The translations under genes and the position numbers were made by a program. The notes under the pieces were generated by a model that saw only the letters and a list, made by a program, of their open reading frames with translations, made no database searches and was not told the DNA's origin. This document shows, piece after piece, positions 53,768 through 62,939 of a DNA stretch of 64,000 nucleotides; position 1 is the stretch's first letter; each line of letters opens with the position of its first letter. Location: positions 1 to 64,000 of the forward strand of contig JAHECA010000008.1 in the NCBI GenBank assembly GCA_024642005.1, given 5' to 3'. The stretch comes from Robiginitalea sp. (GTDB taxonomy: Bacteria; Bacteroidota; Bacteroidia; Flavobacteriales; Flavobacteriaceae).

Positions 53768-54655
53768 ATGGCAGAATCAAAAAACAATAACGGATTAAAG
53801 GTAATAGCCGGGCTCCTCGGGGTAATCCTCCTGGGAACCATCATCTATACCGTAAGTCTTTATCAAGACAAAAAGAAAACAGAGACCGTCCTCACTCAGG
53901 AGCGTGACCTGGTTACTGCAGACCTCGAAAGCCTGAAGTCGGAATACGACAAGGCCATTCTGGAAAGCAACGCTACCAACGAAGAACTGGTTATCGCCCG
54001 CGACAACATCGCCAAGTACATCGACTCTGTGAAGACAATGAAGGGCGACCTGGCTACCCTGTCTCGTTACCGCCGTCAGGTAGACGTGCTGAAAAAAGAG
54101 CGTGAAGAACTCCTGCGTCAGGTAGACTCCCTGCGTACTTCAAACACCATGATCGCCATGCAGCGCGACAGCACCTTTGCCGAACTGGAAAAACAGACCC
54201 TTTTCAACGACTCCCTGGTTGTTCAGAACACCCAGCTGGCCGATGTAGTTGAGCGCGGTTCTGCCCTGAACCTGGCCAATCTGATGGTAGACGCCGTTCG
54301 CGAGCGCAGCAGCGGGAAGCTGGTGTCCACCACCCGCGCCGGCCGTACCGACAAGGTTAAAGTTTGCTTCACCGTTGCCGACAACGTGATTGCCGTGGCC
54401 GGTGACCGCGAGTTCTATCTCGAGGTACTCGATCCCCAAGGTAATGTAATGGGTGGAGGCAGCACCAAGTCTGTGGCTGATGGCCCGACCATCACCTACA
54501 CCAAAACCACCAATTTCTACTACGAAAACAGCGCCCTGGATGTATGCGATTACATCAGCAACTACTCAGGGGAATTTGCCAAAGGAAATTACATGGTAAA
54601 CGTGTATGACGACCACCTGAAACTCCTTGCCACGAACAAGTTCGAGCTGAAATAG
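53768..54655 (+). CDS. Membrane-anchored coiled-coil protein
   Basis: 295 residues. One membrane helix (about 12-30) near the N terminus is followed by a long coiled coil (about 35-160, many Leu/Glu/Lys heptads) and a C-terminal beta-rich domain of about 120 residues (A-G-R-T-D-K-V-K-V-C-F-T-V ... Y-E-N-S-A-L-D-V-C-D-Y). Similar proteins are common in flavobacteria; no function is known. An envelope role outside the inner membrane is inferred. It has its own terminator. Confidence 0.65.
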   Translation: MAESKNNNGLKVIAGLLGVILLGTIIYTVSLYQDKKKTETVLTQERDLVTADLESLKSEYDKAILESNATNEELVIARDNIAKYIDSVKTMKGDLATLSRYRRQVDVLKKEREELLRQVDSLRTSNTMIAMQRDSTFAELEKQTLFNDSLVVQNTQLADVVERGSALNLANLMVDAVRERSSGKLVSTTRAGRTDKVKVCFTVADNVIAVAGDREFYLEVLDPQGNVMGGGSTKSVADGPTITYTKTTNFYYENSALDVCDYISNYSGEFAKGNYMVNVYDDHLKLLATNKFELK

Positions 54656-54679
54656 TAAACACTATCCATAGACAGCTGA

Positions 54680-54712
54680 AAGCCGCTTCCTTTAGGGAAG
54701 CGGCTTTTTTTT
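54680..54712 (+). terminator. Intrinsic terminator of the coiled-coil gene
   Basis: AAGCCGCTTCC (54680-54690) pairs with GGAAGCGGCTT (54696-54706), five-base loop, then eight T residues in all. Confidence 0.9.
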
Positions 54713-54751
54713 GTATTGCCCGCTTTGGGGCCGGGCCAGGCAGCTGCCCGT

Positions 54752-56152
54752 CTATTTCTTGAGGCTTCCCACCATTTCGGCGGGCTTTACCCAGGCATCG
54801 TAGTCGGCTGCGCTCACATAGCCGAGCCGCACCGCCTCTTCCTTCAGGGTGGTGCCGTTGGCATGGGCGGAGTTGGCGATTTCGGCCGCCTTGTAATAGC
54901 CGATTTTGGTATTCAGGGCGGTTACCAGCATCAGGGAATTATTCAGCAGTTTTTCGATTACCGGGTAGTTCGGCTCAATGCCCGATACGCAGTGCTCTTC
55001 AAAGCTCACACAGGCATCGCCCAGCAACTGGGCAGACTGAAGTACGTTGGCAGCCATAACCGGCTTGAAGACGTTGAGCTCGTAATGCCCCTGTGTGCCC
55101 CCCACGGTTACGGCCACATCGTTGCCCATTACCTGGGCGCACACCATGGTAAGGGCCTCACTCTGGGTGGGGTTTACCTTGCCGGGCATGATGGAGCTGC
55201 CGGGCTCGTTAGCCGGGATAATGATTTCTCCGATGCCCGACCGGGGCCCGGAGGCGAGCATGCGAATGTCGTTGGCAATCTTATTGAGGGATACGGCCAG
55301 CTGCTTCAGGGCCCCGTGGGTTTCAACCAGGGCGTCGTGGGCGGCCAGCGCTTCGAATTTGTTTGCGGCGGTTTTGAAAGGCAGGCCGGTAAACGCGGCT
55401 ATATAGCGAGCCACAGTTACGTCATAACCGGCTGGAGTATTGAGACCGGTGCCCACGGCGGTTCCGCCCAGGGCCAGTTCACTCAGGTGGTCGAGGGTGT
55501 TTTCCACGGCCTTGATCCCGTGACTGAGCTGGGCCACATATCCCGAAAATTCCTGACCCAGGGTCAGGGGGGTGGCATCCATCAGGTGGGTGCGGCCAAT
55601 CTTGACTACATCCATAAACGCATCCGATTTGGCTTTTAAGGCGTCGCGCAAGGCCCTTACACCCGGGAGGGTGGTTTCGGCCACTTTTTTGTATACGGCA
55701 ATGTGCATGCCCGTGGGAAAGGTATCGTTAGACGACTGTGATTTGTTTACATCGTCGTTGGGTTGGAGCGTTTTTTCGCCTTCCCCGATTTTTTTCCCGG
55801 CCAGTTCGTGGGCCCGGTTGGCGATTACCTCATTTACGTTCATGTTGCTCTGGGTGCCCGAACCGGTTTGCCAGATTACCAGTGGAAACTGGTCGTCGAG
55901 TTTCCCATCCAAAATTTCATCGCAAACCCGGCCGATCAGGTCACGCTTTGCCTCGGAAAGCACCCCCAGTTCGCAGTTGGCATAGGCGGCCGCTTTTTTC
56001 AGATAGGCAAAGCCGTAAATGATATCGAGGGGCATGGAAGCCGGCGGGCCAATCCTGAAGTTGTTTCGGGAGCGTTCGGTCTGCGCACCCCAATACTTGT
56101 CGGCGGGGACCTGTACCTCGCCCATGGTGTCCTTTTCGATGCGGTATTTCAT
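54752..56152 (-). CDS. fumC: Fumarate hydratase, class II
   Basis: 466 residues from the ATG of [13 protein letters not shown]; a start ten codons upstream is not family-like. Signature [11 protein letters not shown] near 318-328 contains the catalytic serine loop; S-S-N-D-T-F-P-T near 139 and H-L-M-D-A-T-P near 188 bind substrate. The iron-independent enzyme hydrates fumarate to malate in the TCA cycle. A -7-like TACCTTTA lies at 56177-56170, 17 bases before the start. Confidence 0.97.
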   Translation of the reverse strand: MKYRIEKDTMGEVQVPADKYWGAQTERSRNNFRIGPPASMPLDIIYGFAYLKKAAAYANCELGVLSEAKRDLIGRVCDEILDGKLDDQFPLVIWQTGSGTQSNMNVNEVIANRAHELAGKKIGEGEKTLQPNDDVNKSQSSNDTFPTGMHIAVYKKVAETTLPGVRALRDALKAKSDAFMDVVKIGRTHLMDATPLTLGQEFSGYVAQLSHGIKAVENTLDHLSELALGGTAVGTGLNTPAGYDVTVARYIAAFTGLPFKTAANKFEALAAHDALVETHGALKQLAVSLNKIANDIRMLASGPRSGIGEIIIPANEPGSSIMPGKVNPTQSEALTMVCAQVMGNDVAVTVGGTQGHYELNVFKPVMAANVLQSAQLLGDACVSFEEHCVSGIEPNYPVIEKLLNNSLMLVTALNTKIGYYKAAEIANSAHANGTTLKEEAVRLGYVSAADYDAWVKPAEMVGSLKK

Positions 56153-56241
56153 GGTGTGTAATTTTGATATAAAGGTACGCATTCAACGCGTCATTACCTC
56201 CCGCCGGGGCAGGCGCTTTCCCCTTATTTTTTCCAATTTGA

Positions 56242-56274
56242 TTTGCAGGTTTCACCCGATTCCCCCTATCTTTG
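56242..56274 (+). promoter_or_regulatory. Promoter of the small membrane protein gene
   Basis: TTTG (56242-56245), 21 bases, TATCTTTG (56267-56274): an exact Bacteroidota promoter, 19 bases before the ATG at 56294. Confidence 0.75.
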
Positions 56275-56293
56275 TGCCTCAAAGAATACATCC

Positions 56294-56470
56294 ATGTTTG
56301 AGTTTGACCAATACCTCGGATTTCTCGCCTTCCTGACCATCCTGACCATCGGCTTCTGGCTCATGATGTTCCTGTTGATGTTTGTGGTGCCTTACTGGTT
56401 GGGCGGAAACCTGATCGAACTCTGGAAAGAACGCCGGGAGGCCAAGCGCGCCAAACGGGAGCAGGCATAA
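56294..56470 (+). CDS. Small single-pass membrane protein
   Basis: 58 residues, starting MFEFDQYLGF. One long hydrophobic stretch (about 8-35, possibly bent) is followed by a highly basic tail (W-K-E-R-R-E-A-K-R-A-K-R-E-Q-A). Its good promoter supports it as a real gene. Function unknown. Confidence 0.6.
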   Translation: MFEFDQYLGFLAFLTILTIGFWLMMFLLMFVVPYWLGGNLIELWKERREAKRAKREQA

Positions 56471-56496
56471 AAAAAAGAAGCGGTTTTCCGCTTCTT
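56469..56496 (-). terminator. Intrinsic terminator of the receptor operon
   Basis: AAGAAGCGG (56475-56483) pairs with CCGCTTCTT (56488-56496) around a four-base loop. On the minus strand eight T residues follow, so it ends the operon that starts at 59471. Confidence 0.85.
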
Positions 56497-56519
56497 CTTC
56501 GTTTAGGGCCTTTGTGTTC

Positions 56520-59000
56520 TCAACTTTTGAATTCCCCTTCCTCTTCCTGGAAATTACGGTCCTGTCCGCGGCCGTTGCGTTTCTTGGCTTCGTTGAACCG
56601 ATACATGAACGACAAGGTGAACGACCGTTGCCGCCATTGGAACTCACTGTCGGAGGTGAAAAAATCGGTTTCGGTGAACGACCTGCGAATGCGGGAGTTC
56701 AACAGGTCGTTAATATTGAAGGAGAGGGTACCGTTGCCTTTCATCACGTCTTTGCTGAAAGCCATGTTGATCGAAAACATGCCCTTGGTCGTGCTTTGCG
56801 CGTTCTGGCTTGGCCCCATATAAAACGCATTGGTCTGCATTTCGATGGCTGCAGGCAGGGTTAGTTTGGAGCCTAAGCGCGAGAACCAGCTCAGGTTATC
56901 GGCCCCGTAGTCTACCCCGTTGAACTCCCCCTCAGATTTGAACTTGAAGACATTGATGCTGCCGTCTACCCTGAATTTGCGCGAGGGGTTGTACATGAGG
57001 CTGGCCTCGCCCCCGTATCGCTGCCGGGTGGAAAGGTTTATGGGGATGGAGCGGATAATCTCTATGCCGTCGCTGGTGGTTTCGCCCGTGGGTTCCTGTA
57101 TGCGGTCGAAGGAATTCGTTTCGCGCTGGTAATAGACCGAAGAACTCAGCGTGAGGGTTTTCCAGCGTTTCAGGTAGCCCAGGTCGAAGGAGTTGGAATA
57201 GGCCGGGTCGAGGTCGGGGTTCCCCTGCGAGATGTTGGTTCGCGAACTTCGGGAGGGAAAGGGGTTGATAAACCAGCCCCGTGGCCGGTTGATGCGACGG
57301 TTGTAGCCCAGGGATATGTTCTCCGTCTCGTCCAGCTCGTAGACCAGGTTCAGGGTAGGGAAGAGCCCCAGGTAGTTCTTGTTGAAGTTTACATCCACGT
57401 CTATCCCCCAAATCTGCTCAAAAACAGCCGGGTCAACCTCCGATTCGAGCTTGCCGTTGAGGATGGTGTTTTCCAGGCGAAGGCCCAGCAGCCAGGAAAA
57501 TTTGCCGAATTTGCTGCCATACTGGGAATAAACGGCATAGATATTCTGATCGAAGTCGAAAATATTGGTCAGGCTCAGGTCGGTGATAAACTCGCCGCTA
57601 CTTAAATCGAGGGTATCCAGGCGGTAATCGGTAATTTCATTCTTCAGGTTAATCCGGAATCCCGCTTCAAACTGGGAATCGCCCATGGGCAGCACATAGT
57701 CGGATTGGATCAGATAATCCTTCTGGCGCTCTTTCTGATAGATCTGCTCCAGGGCAAGCTGGCCAACGGTGGGGATGGAGGTACGCTCGTCGATAATGGT
57801 GAACTGGTCCTGGTGGTCGCGGCCGATCTGCACGTCGGCAGTGAACTTATGGCCCTTTTCGTTGATATTGTTGGTGTAGTTCATCGACCACTGGGTGCTG
57901 TAGTCTTTCTGGCTTTCATTTTCCTTGCGCAGGCTGCGGCTGTCCAGCTGGGTATCCACAAACCGGCTTACGTTATTGTCTGTAACGTCTGAGTCGTTGC
58001 CGGCCTGGTAGAAAAAGCTCCCTGTAAGGCTTGATTTTTCAGTAAAGAAATACTCCATGCCCAGATTGGTGTTTAATCCGCGGTCGATGCGGTTAATATC
58101 GCGGTCTTCCAGAATGCGGTCAAAGACCCCCGAGGCGTAGGTATTGTCATAAAGAATATGGCCGGGGCCTTCCCGGTACCGGTACCCAACCGTGCTGAAA
58201 ATATTGAAGTTATCGCTGCGCAGGTTCCCGTTGGCCGTTGTTCCTACGCTCTTGGGGTAGCCCACATACGAGTTGATGGAGCCGTTGAAGCCCAGGGTCT
58301 TTTCGCGCTTCATCACAATATTCAGGATCCCGGCAGAGCCTTCGGCGTCGTAACGGGCCGAAGGGCTGGTAATCACTTCCACCCGTTCGATGGCGTCGGC
58401 TGGCAATTGCCGCAGGGCGTCTGTGGAGCCGAATCCTGCCAGGGCCGAGGGTTTCCCATTGATCAGGATGCGCACGTTGTCGTTCCCCCTCAGGCTGATG
58501 TTTCCCTCCACGTCCACATTTACCGAAGGCACGTTGTTCAGGGCATCAGATATTGTGGCGCCACTGTTTGTAAGGTCCTTCCCAATGTTGTACACTTTTT
58601 TGTCGAGCTGGATTTCCACGGTGGTGCGTTCGCCCACCACTTCCACGCCTTCCAGTTCGGCTACGTTGATTGCCATGCGTATGTCGCCCAAATCGCGTGA
58701 TTGAAACAGGCGCTGGTTTTCCAGGGTAATTGTTTTGTACGACAGGTATTCGAAACGGATGGTATAAATGCCCGGGGTGGTGGAAAACTCAAATTTTCCC
58801 GATTCATCGGTAATGCCCCCCGAAATGCTGGAGGGGTCTTCCACCTTTTGCAGCACAACGGTGGCGTACTCGAGCGGACTTCCCGTTTCCTGGTCCAGAA
58901 TCGTCCCCTTAAGGGAAATAGTCTGGTTATTTGAGCCTTGCGGGCTTTGGGCCTGTGCAGTGGCAAGAGCCAAAAAGAACAGGAACAGGAGGTTTCTCAT
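56520..59000 (-). CDS. Outer-membrane beta-barrel receptor, TonB-dependent type (OMP_b-brl_3 group)
   Basis: 826 residues: signal peptide (1-18), CarboxypepD_reg-like domain (about 25-110: L-K-G-T-I-L-D-Q-E-T-G-S-P-L-E-Y-A-T), plug domain (about 120-225, V-E-V-V-G-E-R ... I-L-I-N-G-K-P-S and V-I-T-S-P-S-A-R-Y-D-A-E-G-S-A-G-I-L-N-I) and a beta-barrel to the C terminus, where the last strand F-T-L-S-F-M-Y-R-F is followed by a 24-residue charged tail. This group has no obvious TonB box and unknown ligands. It follows the gene at 59007 by six bases, in one operon. Confidence 0.85.
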   Translation of the reverse strand: MRNLLFLFFLALATAQAQSPQGSNNQTISLKGTILDQETGSPLEYATVVLQKVEDPSSISGGITDESGKFEFSTTPGIYTIRFEYLSYKTITLENQRLFQSRDLGDIRMAINVAELEGVEVVGERTTVEIQLDKKVYNIGKDLTNSGATISDALNNVPSVNVDVEGNISLRGNDNVRILINGKPSALAGFGSTDALRQLPADAIERVEVITSPSARYDAEGSAGILNIVMKREKTLGFNGSINSYVGYPKSVGTTANGNLRSDNFNIFSTVGYRYREGPGHILYDNTYASGVFDRILEDRDINRIDRGLNTNLGMEYFFTEKSSLTGSFFYQAGNDSDVTDNNVSRFVDTQLDSRSLRKENESQKDYSTQWSMNYTNNINEKGHKFTADVQIGRDHQDQFTIIDERTSIPTVGQLALEQIYQKERQKDYLIQSDYVLPMGDSQFEAGFRINLKNEITDYRLDTLDLSSGEFITDLSLTNIFDFDQNIYAVYSQYGSKFGKFSWLLGLRLENTILNGKLESEVDPAVFEQIWGIDVDVNFNKNYLGLFPTLNLVYELDETENISLGYNRRINRPRGWFINPFPSRSSRTNISQGNPDLDPAYSNSFDLGYLKRWKTLTLSSSVYYQRETNSFDRIQEPTGETTSDGIEIIRSIPINLSTRQRYGGEASLMYNPSRKFRVDGSINVFKFKSEGEFNGVDYGADNLSWFSRLGSKLTLPAAIEMQTNAFYMGPSQNAQSTTKGMFSINMAFSKDVMKGNGTLSFNINDLLNSRIRRSFTETDFFTSDSEFQWRQRSFTLSFMYRFNEAKKRNGRGQDRNFQEEEGEFKS

Positions 59001-59006
59001 TTAATG

Positions 59007-59471
59007 TTATGATTTATTCTTTTTCTTTTTTCGCTTTTCCTTCTCCAGTTTTTTGGTATTGTAGCCGTTCTCCTGTAATTGTATCATGGCCTGATACTTC
59101 TCGGGAGGGAGGCCGGCTTCCAGTTCCTGACGATGTTCGAGGTTTATTTTCTCGAGCACCTCCCGGGTTTCATCCGGGTTCAGTTTCAGAATATCCAGCT
59201 CGATGCGCTGCTGCACGTAATGGGTAAGGGAAGTCCGGACCACAGCCTCTTCAAAGGCATTCAATTCGGCAGCCTCAATAATGGCGGGCATTTCATCGTC
59301 GACAATTTCGTCTGCCGTTTTGGGCTCCGGCTTTTTGTCGGGTGTTTCGGCCTGTGGCACCAAGCTTCGGCCACGCCCGTAATAGCCATTATTTCCGTAA
59401 TAGCCGTACTGGGCCTCAGCTGCAAAAATGGCGCCTAATAAAAACAGGGCAAGGAATGCAAATCTTTTCAT
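59007..59471 (-). CDS. Secreted hypothetical protein with basic tail
   Basis: 154 residues. Signal peptide ending near AAEAQ (residue 20), a Gly/Tyr-rich patch (YGYYGNNGYYGRG), a Pro/Lys linker, then a helical region with three helices (about 50-135) and a tail of almost pure Lys/Arg. The helical part recalls the Spy/CpxP-like or DUF4890-like folds, but I cannot assign it. It is the first gene of the receptor operon. Confidence 0.6.
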   Translation of the reverse strand: MKRFAFLALFLLGAIFAAEAQYGYYGNNGYYGRGRSLVPQAETPDKKPEPKTADEIVDDEMPAIIEAAELNAFEEAVVRTSLTHYVQQRIELDILKLNPDETREVLEKINLEHRQELEAGLPPEKYQAMIQLQENGYNTKKLEKEKRKKKKNKS

Positions 59472-59506
59472 GGTTCGGGTATTTAGATCGTAGGACCTGT
59501 TCCGGG

Positions 59507-59526
59507 TTTAACCGAAATAGGTTAAA
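59507..59526. promoter_or_regulatory. Inverted repeat upstream of the receptor operon
   Basis: TTTAACC (59507-59513), six bases, GGTTAAA (59520-59526): a perfect 7-bp inverted repeat 36 bases upstream of the start at 59471. No T run, so an operator is likelier than a terminator. Confidence 0.4.
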
Positions 59527-59567
59527 ACTTTGTTAAATAATCTTTTGCGGTTAGTAGCTGTAACATG

Positions 59568-59915
59568 CTAATCTTTAAGAAGTTCCAAAATTTGCTCGGG
59601 GGGGCGGCCCACCCGCGCGAGCCCGTCCCTTTCCAATATGGGGCGTTCCATCAGCCTGGGGTGCGCCACCATCAGGCCGATGAGTTCCTGCTCGGTGAGC
59701 GTACGGTTTTTGTAGTTCTCCTTCCAGAGCGATTCGTTCTTACGGATCAGCTCGCCGGCCTGCATCCCCAATTTGCCCAGCAGCGCCTTCAGGTCATGCG
59801 GGCTAAGGGGATTTTTCTGGTAGTCGACAAGCTTGTATGCTTTACCGCTGGTTTCCAATAACTCAAGGGCTTCCCGGCTCTTGCGGCACCTTGGATTGTG
59901 GTAAAAGATAATCAT
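59568..59915 (-). CDS. ArsC/Spx-family protein, arsenate reductase-like
   Basis: 115 residues, thioredoxin-like ArsC fold. The N terminus Y-H-N-P-R-C-R-K-S-R carries the single catalytic Cys of the glutaredoxin-linked arsenate reductase class near residue 10; R-P-I-L-E near 92 and the following arginine are also conserved. No ars operon genes are near, so an arsenate role is uncertain and a general redox role is possible. It lies 19 bases after prfB on the same strand and is probably co-transcribed. Confidence 0.82.
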   Translation of the reverse strand: MIIFYHNPRCRKSREALELLETSGKAYKLVDYQKNPLSPHDLKALLGKLGMQAGELIRKNESLWKENYKNRTLTEQELIGLMVAHPRLMERPILERDGLARVGRPPEQILELLKD

Positions 59916-59934
59916 GCTATGGGTTTTTTGGGGT

Positions 59935-61027
59935 TCAGGCTGTATCGCGCTGCCCCATCATCATCAGGTAGGCTTTTAAAAAGCTGTTGAGGTCGCCGTC
60001 CATCACGGCGTCTACGTTGCTGGTCTCCGAACCGGTGCGAACATCCTTCACCAGTTTGTAGGGTTGCATCACATAATTCCGGATCTGGGAACCCCACTCG
60101 ATCTTTTTCTTTGCAGATTCAATGGCCTCGCGGGCTTCCAGCTGCTTGCGCAGCTCGATTTCATAGAGCTGAGACTTGAGCATTTTAAGAGCTGTGGCCC
60201 GATTGTCGTGCTGAGAGCGGGAGTCGGAGCAGGAAATCTGGATGCCGGTGGGTTTGTGCACCAGTTGCACCTTGGTTTCCACCTTGTTTACGTTCTGGCC
60301 CCCGGCCCCGCTGGAGCGGGAGGTGGTAATCTCGATATCGGCGGGGTTAACCTCGATCTCGATGCTGTCGTCGACCAGGGGGTATACGTATACAGAAGCA
60401 AAGGAGGTGTGCCGTTTGGCATTGCTGTCGAAAGGCGAAATGCGCACCAGGCGGTGCACCCCGTTCTCGCCTTTCAGCCATCCGAAGGCGTAGTCGCCAT
60501 CGATTTCCAGGGTTACCGTTTTAATGCCCGCCACGTCGCCTTCCTGGTAGTTGAGCTCGCGCACCTTATAGCCGTTTTTCTCGGCCCACATCATGTACAT
60601 GCGCATGAGCATGGAGGCCCAGTCGCAGCTTTCAGTGCCACCGGCCCCGGCAGTAATCTGGAGCACGGCAGTCAGGTCGTCGCCTTCCTCTGAAAGCATG
60701 TTGCGGAATTCCAGTTTCTCAACAGCCTCTTCGACCAGCTCGAGCTGTCGGTTTACCTCGTCTTCCTCGGCTTCGTCCTGCTGGTAAAATTCATAAAGCA
60801 CCTCCAGGTCGGCCCCGAGCTGCTGGGCTTCCTCATAGTCCCTTACCCAGTTCTTCTTGGCCTTGAGGTCTTTCATGAAGGCCTGTGCGCCAATTGGGTC
60901 GTCCCAGAAACCGGGCTCCAGGGTCTTTTCTTCTTCGTTCTGAATCTCTATTTTCTTGGCATCTATGTCAAAGATACCTCCTCAACGCACCAAGGCGTTC
61001 CATGAGCGACTTGAATCTCTCGATCAT
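59935..61027 (-). CDS. prfB: Peptide chain release factor 2, with programmed +1 frameshift
   Basis: A 19-codon leader frame starts at ATG 61027 ([19 protein letters not shown]) and ends at TGA 60970-60968. The site is AGG-AGG-TAT-CTT-TGA-C: an internal Shine-Dalgarno, the slippery CTT and the in-frame stop read by RF2 itself. A +1 shift after CTT continues as D-I-D-A-K and gives a 363-residue protein, normal for RF2. The main frame has the stop-recognition tripeptide S-P-F (R-I-S-P-F-D) and the catalytic G-G-Q in [13 protein letters not shown]2 ends translation at UGA and UAA and regulates its own level through this shift. Annotation from the first ATG in the main frame (60876) would lose the N terminus. 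Confidence 0.95.
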
Positions 61028-61050
61028 GCAAAATGGTTTAGAAAGTCCTG

Positions 61051-61058
61051 CAAAAGTA
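61051..61058 (-). promoter_or_regulatory. -7 element of prfB
   Basis: TACTTTTG on the minus strand, an exact TAnnTTTG match, 23 bases before the leader ATG at 61027. This supports the upstream start and frameshift reading. Confidence 0.6.
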
Positions 61059-61100
61059 CATCCTTTTTGCGAACCGGCGCACGCGCGGGTTCCTGAAAAG

Positions 61101-61949
61101 CTATTGTTGGGAAGCTACCTGTACCTGATGCCGGCTCCGGTTGCCGCCAGGCCCGTAAACAACCCCTTTCAGGGGGGCACAGTCGTTGTAATCGCGGCCG
61201 TGGGCCACCTTGATGTGGTTGGTGGCCGCCATAATGTTATTGGTTGGGTCAAAGCCCAGCCAGCCGACTTCGGGCAAAAAGGCCTCCACCCAGGCATGCA
61301 TCTGGGCGTCCCCGAAAAAGCCCATCCCCTGGTGCAGATAGCCGGAGACATAGCGCGCCGGAATGCCATGGGCACGGGCAATACCGATGAACAGGTGGGC
61401 AAAGTCCTGGCAAACCCCTTTGCGCAATACCAAAAGCTCTTCGAGTGTGGTATCTACATGGGTAATGCCGGCCGTGTACTTCAGGTCGTTGAATACCCAG
61501 GCATTAAGGGCCTGCAGGTTTTCCAGGATGCCAGTGCCGGGGTCAAAGCTAAAAACCGGCGCGCCCGCAGCAAGGCAGGTCAGGGGGGTACTTTTCAGAA
61601 AGTTGTCGAAACGCATGCGGAAGGGCAGTTGCCCGAGCCGCTGCGGCTCATAAGGCTCCAGCAGCTCAGGGTCAAAGTCAAACGGATTTACCACCTGCTT
61701 GGTCAGGCTGAATTCAGCCTCGAAGCGAATCGATTCGAGGCTGTGTCGGTTGCGAATGCGTATCACGGGGAAGCCAAAGCCGTTCTCAGAAAGCTCCCAG
61801 GGGCTCCCTTCACTGCTGGTGAACCGAATACGGGGCTTAGACTGGCTGGCATTTTCTTCCGGAATGATAAGGAACTGCCAGCTCGACTCGACTACAGGGT
61901 AATCATAGGCATTTTCTGCCTGGTAGGTAATGGTGTATAATTCCGACAT
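61101..61949 (-). CDS. Transglutaminase-like cysteine protease family protein
   Basis: 282 residues from the ATG of MSELYTITYQ. The N-terminal third is the beta-sandwich seen in bacterial transglutaminase-like proteins (Bact_transglu_N). The catalytic triad region is G-V-C-Q-D-F-A-H (Cys near 170), H-A-W-V-E (His near 213) and G-F-D-P-T-N-N (Asp near 228). It forms an operon with the alpha-E and ATP-grasp genes upstream, a combination found in many bacteria and thought to make or modify a peptide, though the product is not known to me. Confidence 0.88.
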   Translation of the reverse strand: MSELYTITYQAENAYDYPVVESSWQFLIIPEENASQSKPRIRFTSSEGSPWELSENGFGFPVIRIRNRHSLESIRFEAEFSLTKQVVNPFDFDPELLEPYEPQRLGQLPFRMRFDNFLKSTPLTCLAAGAPVFSFDPGTGILENLQALNAWVFNDLKYTAGITHVDTTLEELLVLRKGVCQDFAHLFIGIARAHGIPARYVSGYLHQGMGFFGDAQMHAWVEAFLPEVGWLGFDPTNNIMAATNHIKVAHGRDYNDCAPLKGVVYGPGGNRSRHQVQVASQQ

Positions 61950-61994
61950 GGGCCTTGGGATTGCCGCCGTTAAGGTATCCAAAATAGCAGTTGG

Positions 61995-62939
61995 TCAGTA
62001 ATGGAAAAATTCTTTTTGCATCTGGCTGCCGATGGCCGATAACTCGGTGAGGATATGATCGATAAAAGCCTGTACGGCCCCTTCGATGTCTTCAATGCGC
62101 TTGAACTGGTACTCTGACCGGATCTTCCCCACCATAAAAGCTGTGGAATCTTTGTCCGATGCTTTGAGCGGGTCAATGGTAAGCACGTGCTGGTGTACCT
62201 GGTTTAGGCTGTTCATGACCGAGCGCGGGCAATCGGGGTTGAGAATCAGGAATTCCAATGTACTGAGGCTTGTGGGTGCCTTTTTATAGAAGCGCCGGAA
62301 CATATCGTAAGATTCCGCGCATTTGAGCAGGGTAGTCCATTCATAGCTGTTGCGGAAGCGGTCCCCGTAGCTGCCCAGCGATTTGCGGGCGTCGTTGTAC
62401 TTCGCATTGATGATGCGGGTAATCTGGATGGCGCGCTCCATGTTCACCCCCATCATTATGATGGCGTAAATCGCATCGTGCAAGAGCGTGCCGCGTATCT
62501 TGCCCCGGAGTACGGCGGTCATTTCGGTTACCTGGGCGGTAAAATCGAATAGCCCCGTTTTCACAAAAGACCTGGCAGGGTAGGAGTCGGCGAAATGGAA
62601 AAATTTATTGACGGAATAATACAGTTCGGTCGAAATCAGGTCGCGGGCCGAATGGGCATTTTCACGTGCAAAGATGATCGAATTCAGGATAGAGGCCGGG
62701 TAATCGCGATCCAGGCCGATCTTGAACAACACTTTGTCTTCTTCCAGTTTGGCATCTTCGGGGGGCGGGTCGCCTACCATGAATAGCATCGATCGCAACA
62801 CGAAGTCTCGCGACTGGGAAACGGTATTGGGCGCGTCGAGAGACGAGAAGTAATTCACGTTCATAAAACGCGCCGTATGTTCGGCCCGCTCTATATATCT
62901 GCCCATCCAGAAGAGGTTGTCGGCTACGCGTGCTAGCAT
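61995..62939 (-). CDS. Alpha-E domain protein (DUF403)
   Basis: 314 residues, all helical. It opens with the family hallmark M-L-A-R-V-A-D-N-L-F-W-M-G-R-Y-I-E-R-A-E and keeps R/E-rich motifs along the chain. Its start overlaps the stop of the ATP-grasp gene by one base (TGATG), and the transglutaminase gene follows after 45 bases. Alpha-E proteins go with circularly permuted ATP-grasp enzymes in predicted peptide-synthesis systems; their own role is unknown. Confidence 0.88.
   Translation of the reverse strand: MLARVADNLFWMGRYIERAEHTARFMNVNYFSSLDAPNTVSQSRDFVLRSMLFMVGDPPPEDAKLEEDKVLFKIGLDRDYPASILNSIIFARENAHSARDLISTELYYSVNKFFHFADSYPARSFVKTGLFDFTAQVTEMTAVLRGKIRGTLLHDAIYAIIMMGVNMERAIQITRIINAKYNDARKSLGSYGDRFRNSYEWTTLLKCAESYDMFRRFYKKAPTSLSTLEFLILNPDCPRSVMNSLNQVHQHVLTIDPLKASDKDSTAFMVGKIRSEYQFKRIEDIEGAVQAFIDHILTELSAIGSQMQKEFFHY

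Noticed and set aside
60968-60970. In-frame TGA in prfB as a sequencing error or pseudogene
   Set aside because: The surrounding AGGAGG-TAT-CTT-TGA-C is the standard programmed frameshift signal and both frames are family-like.
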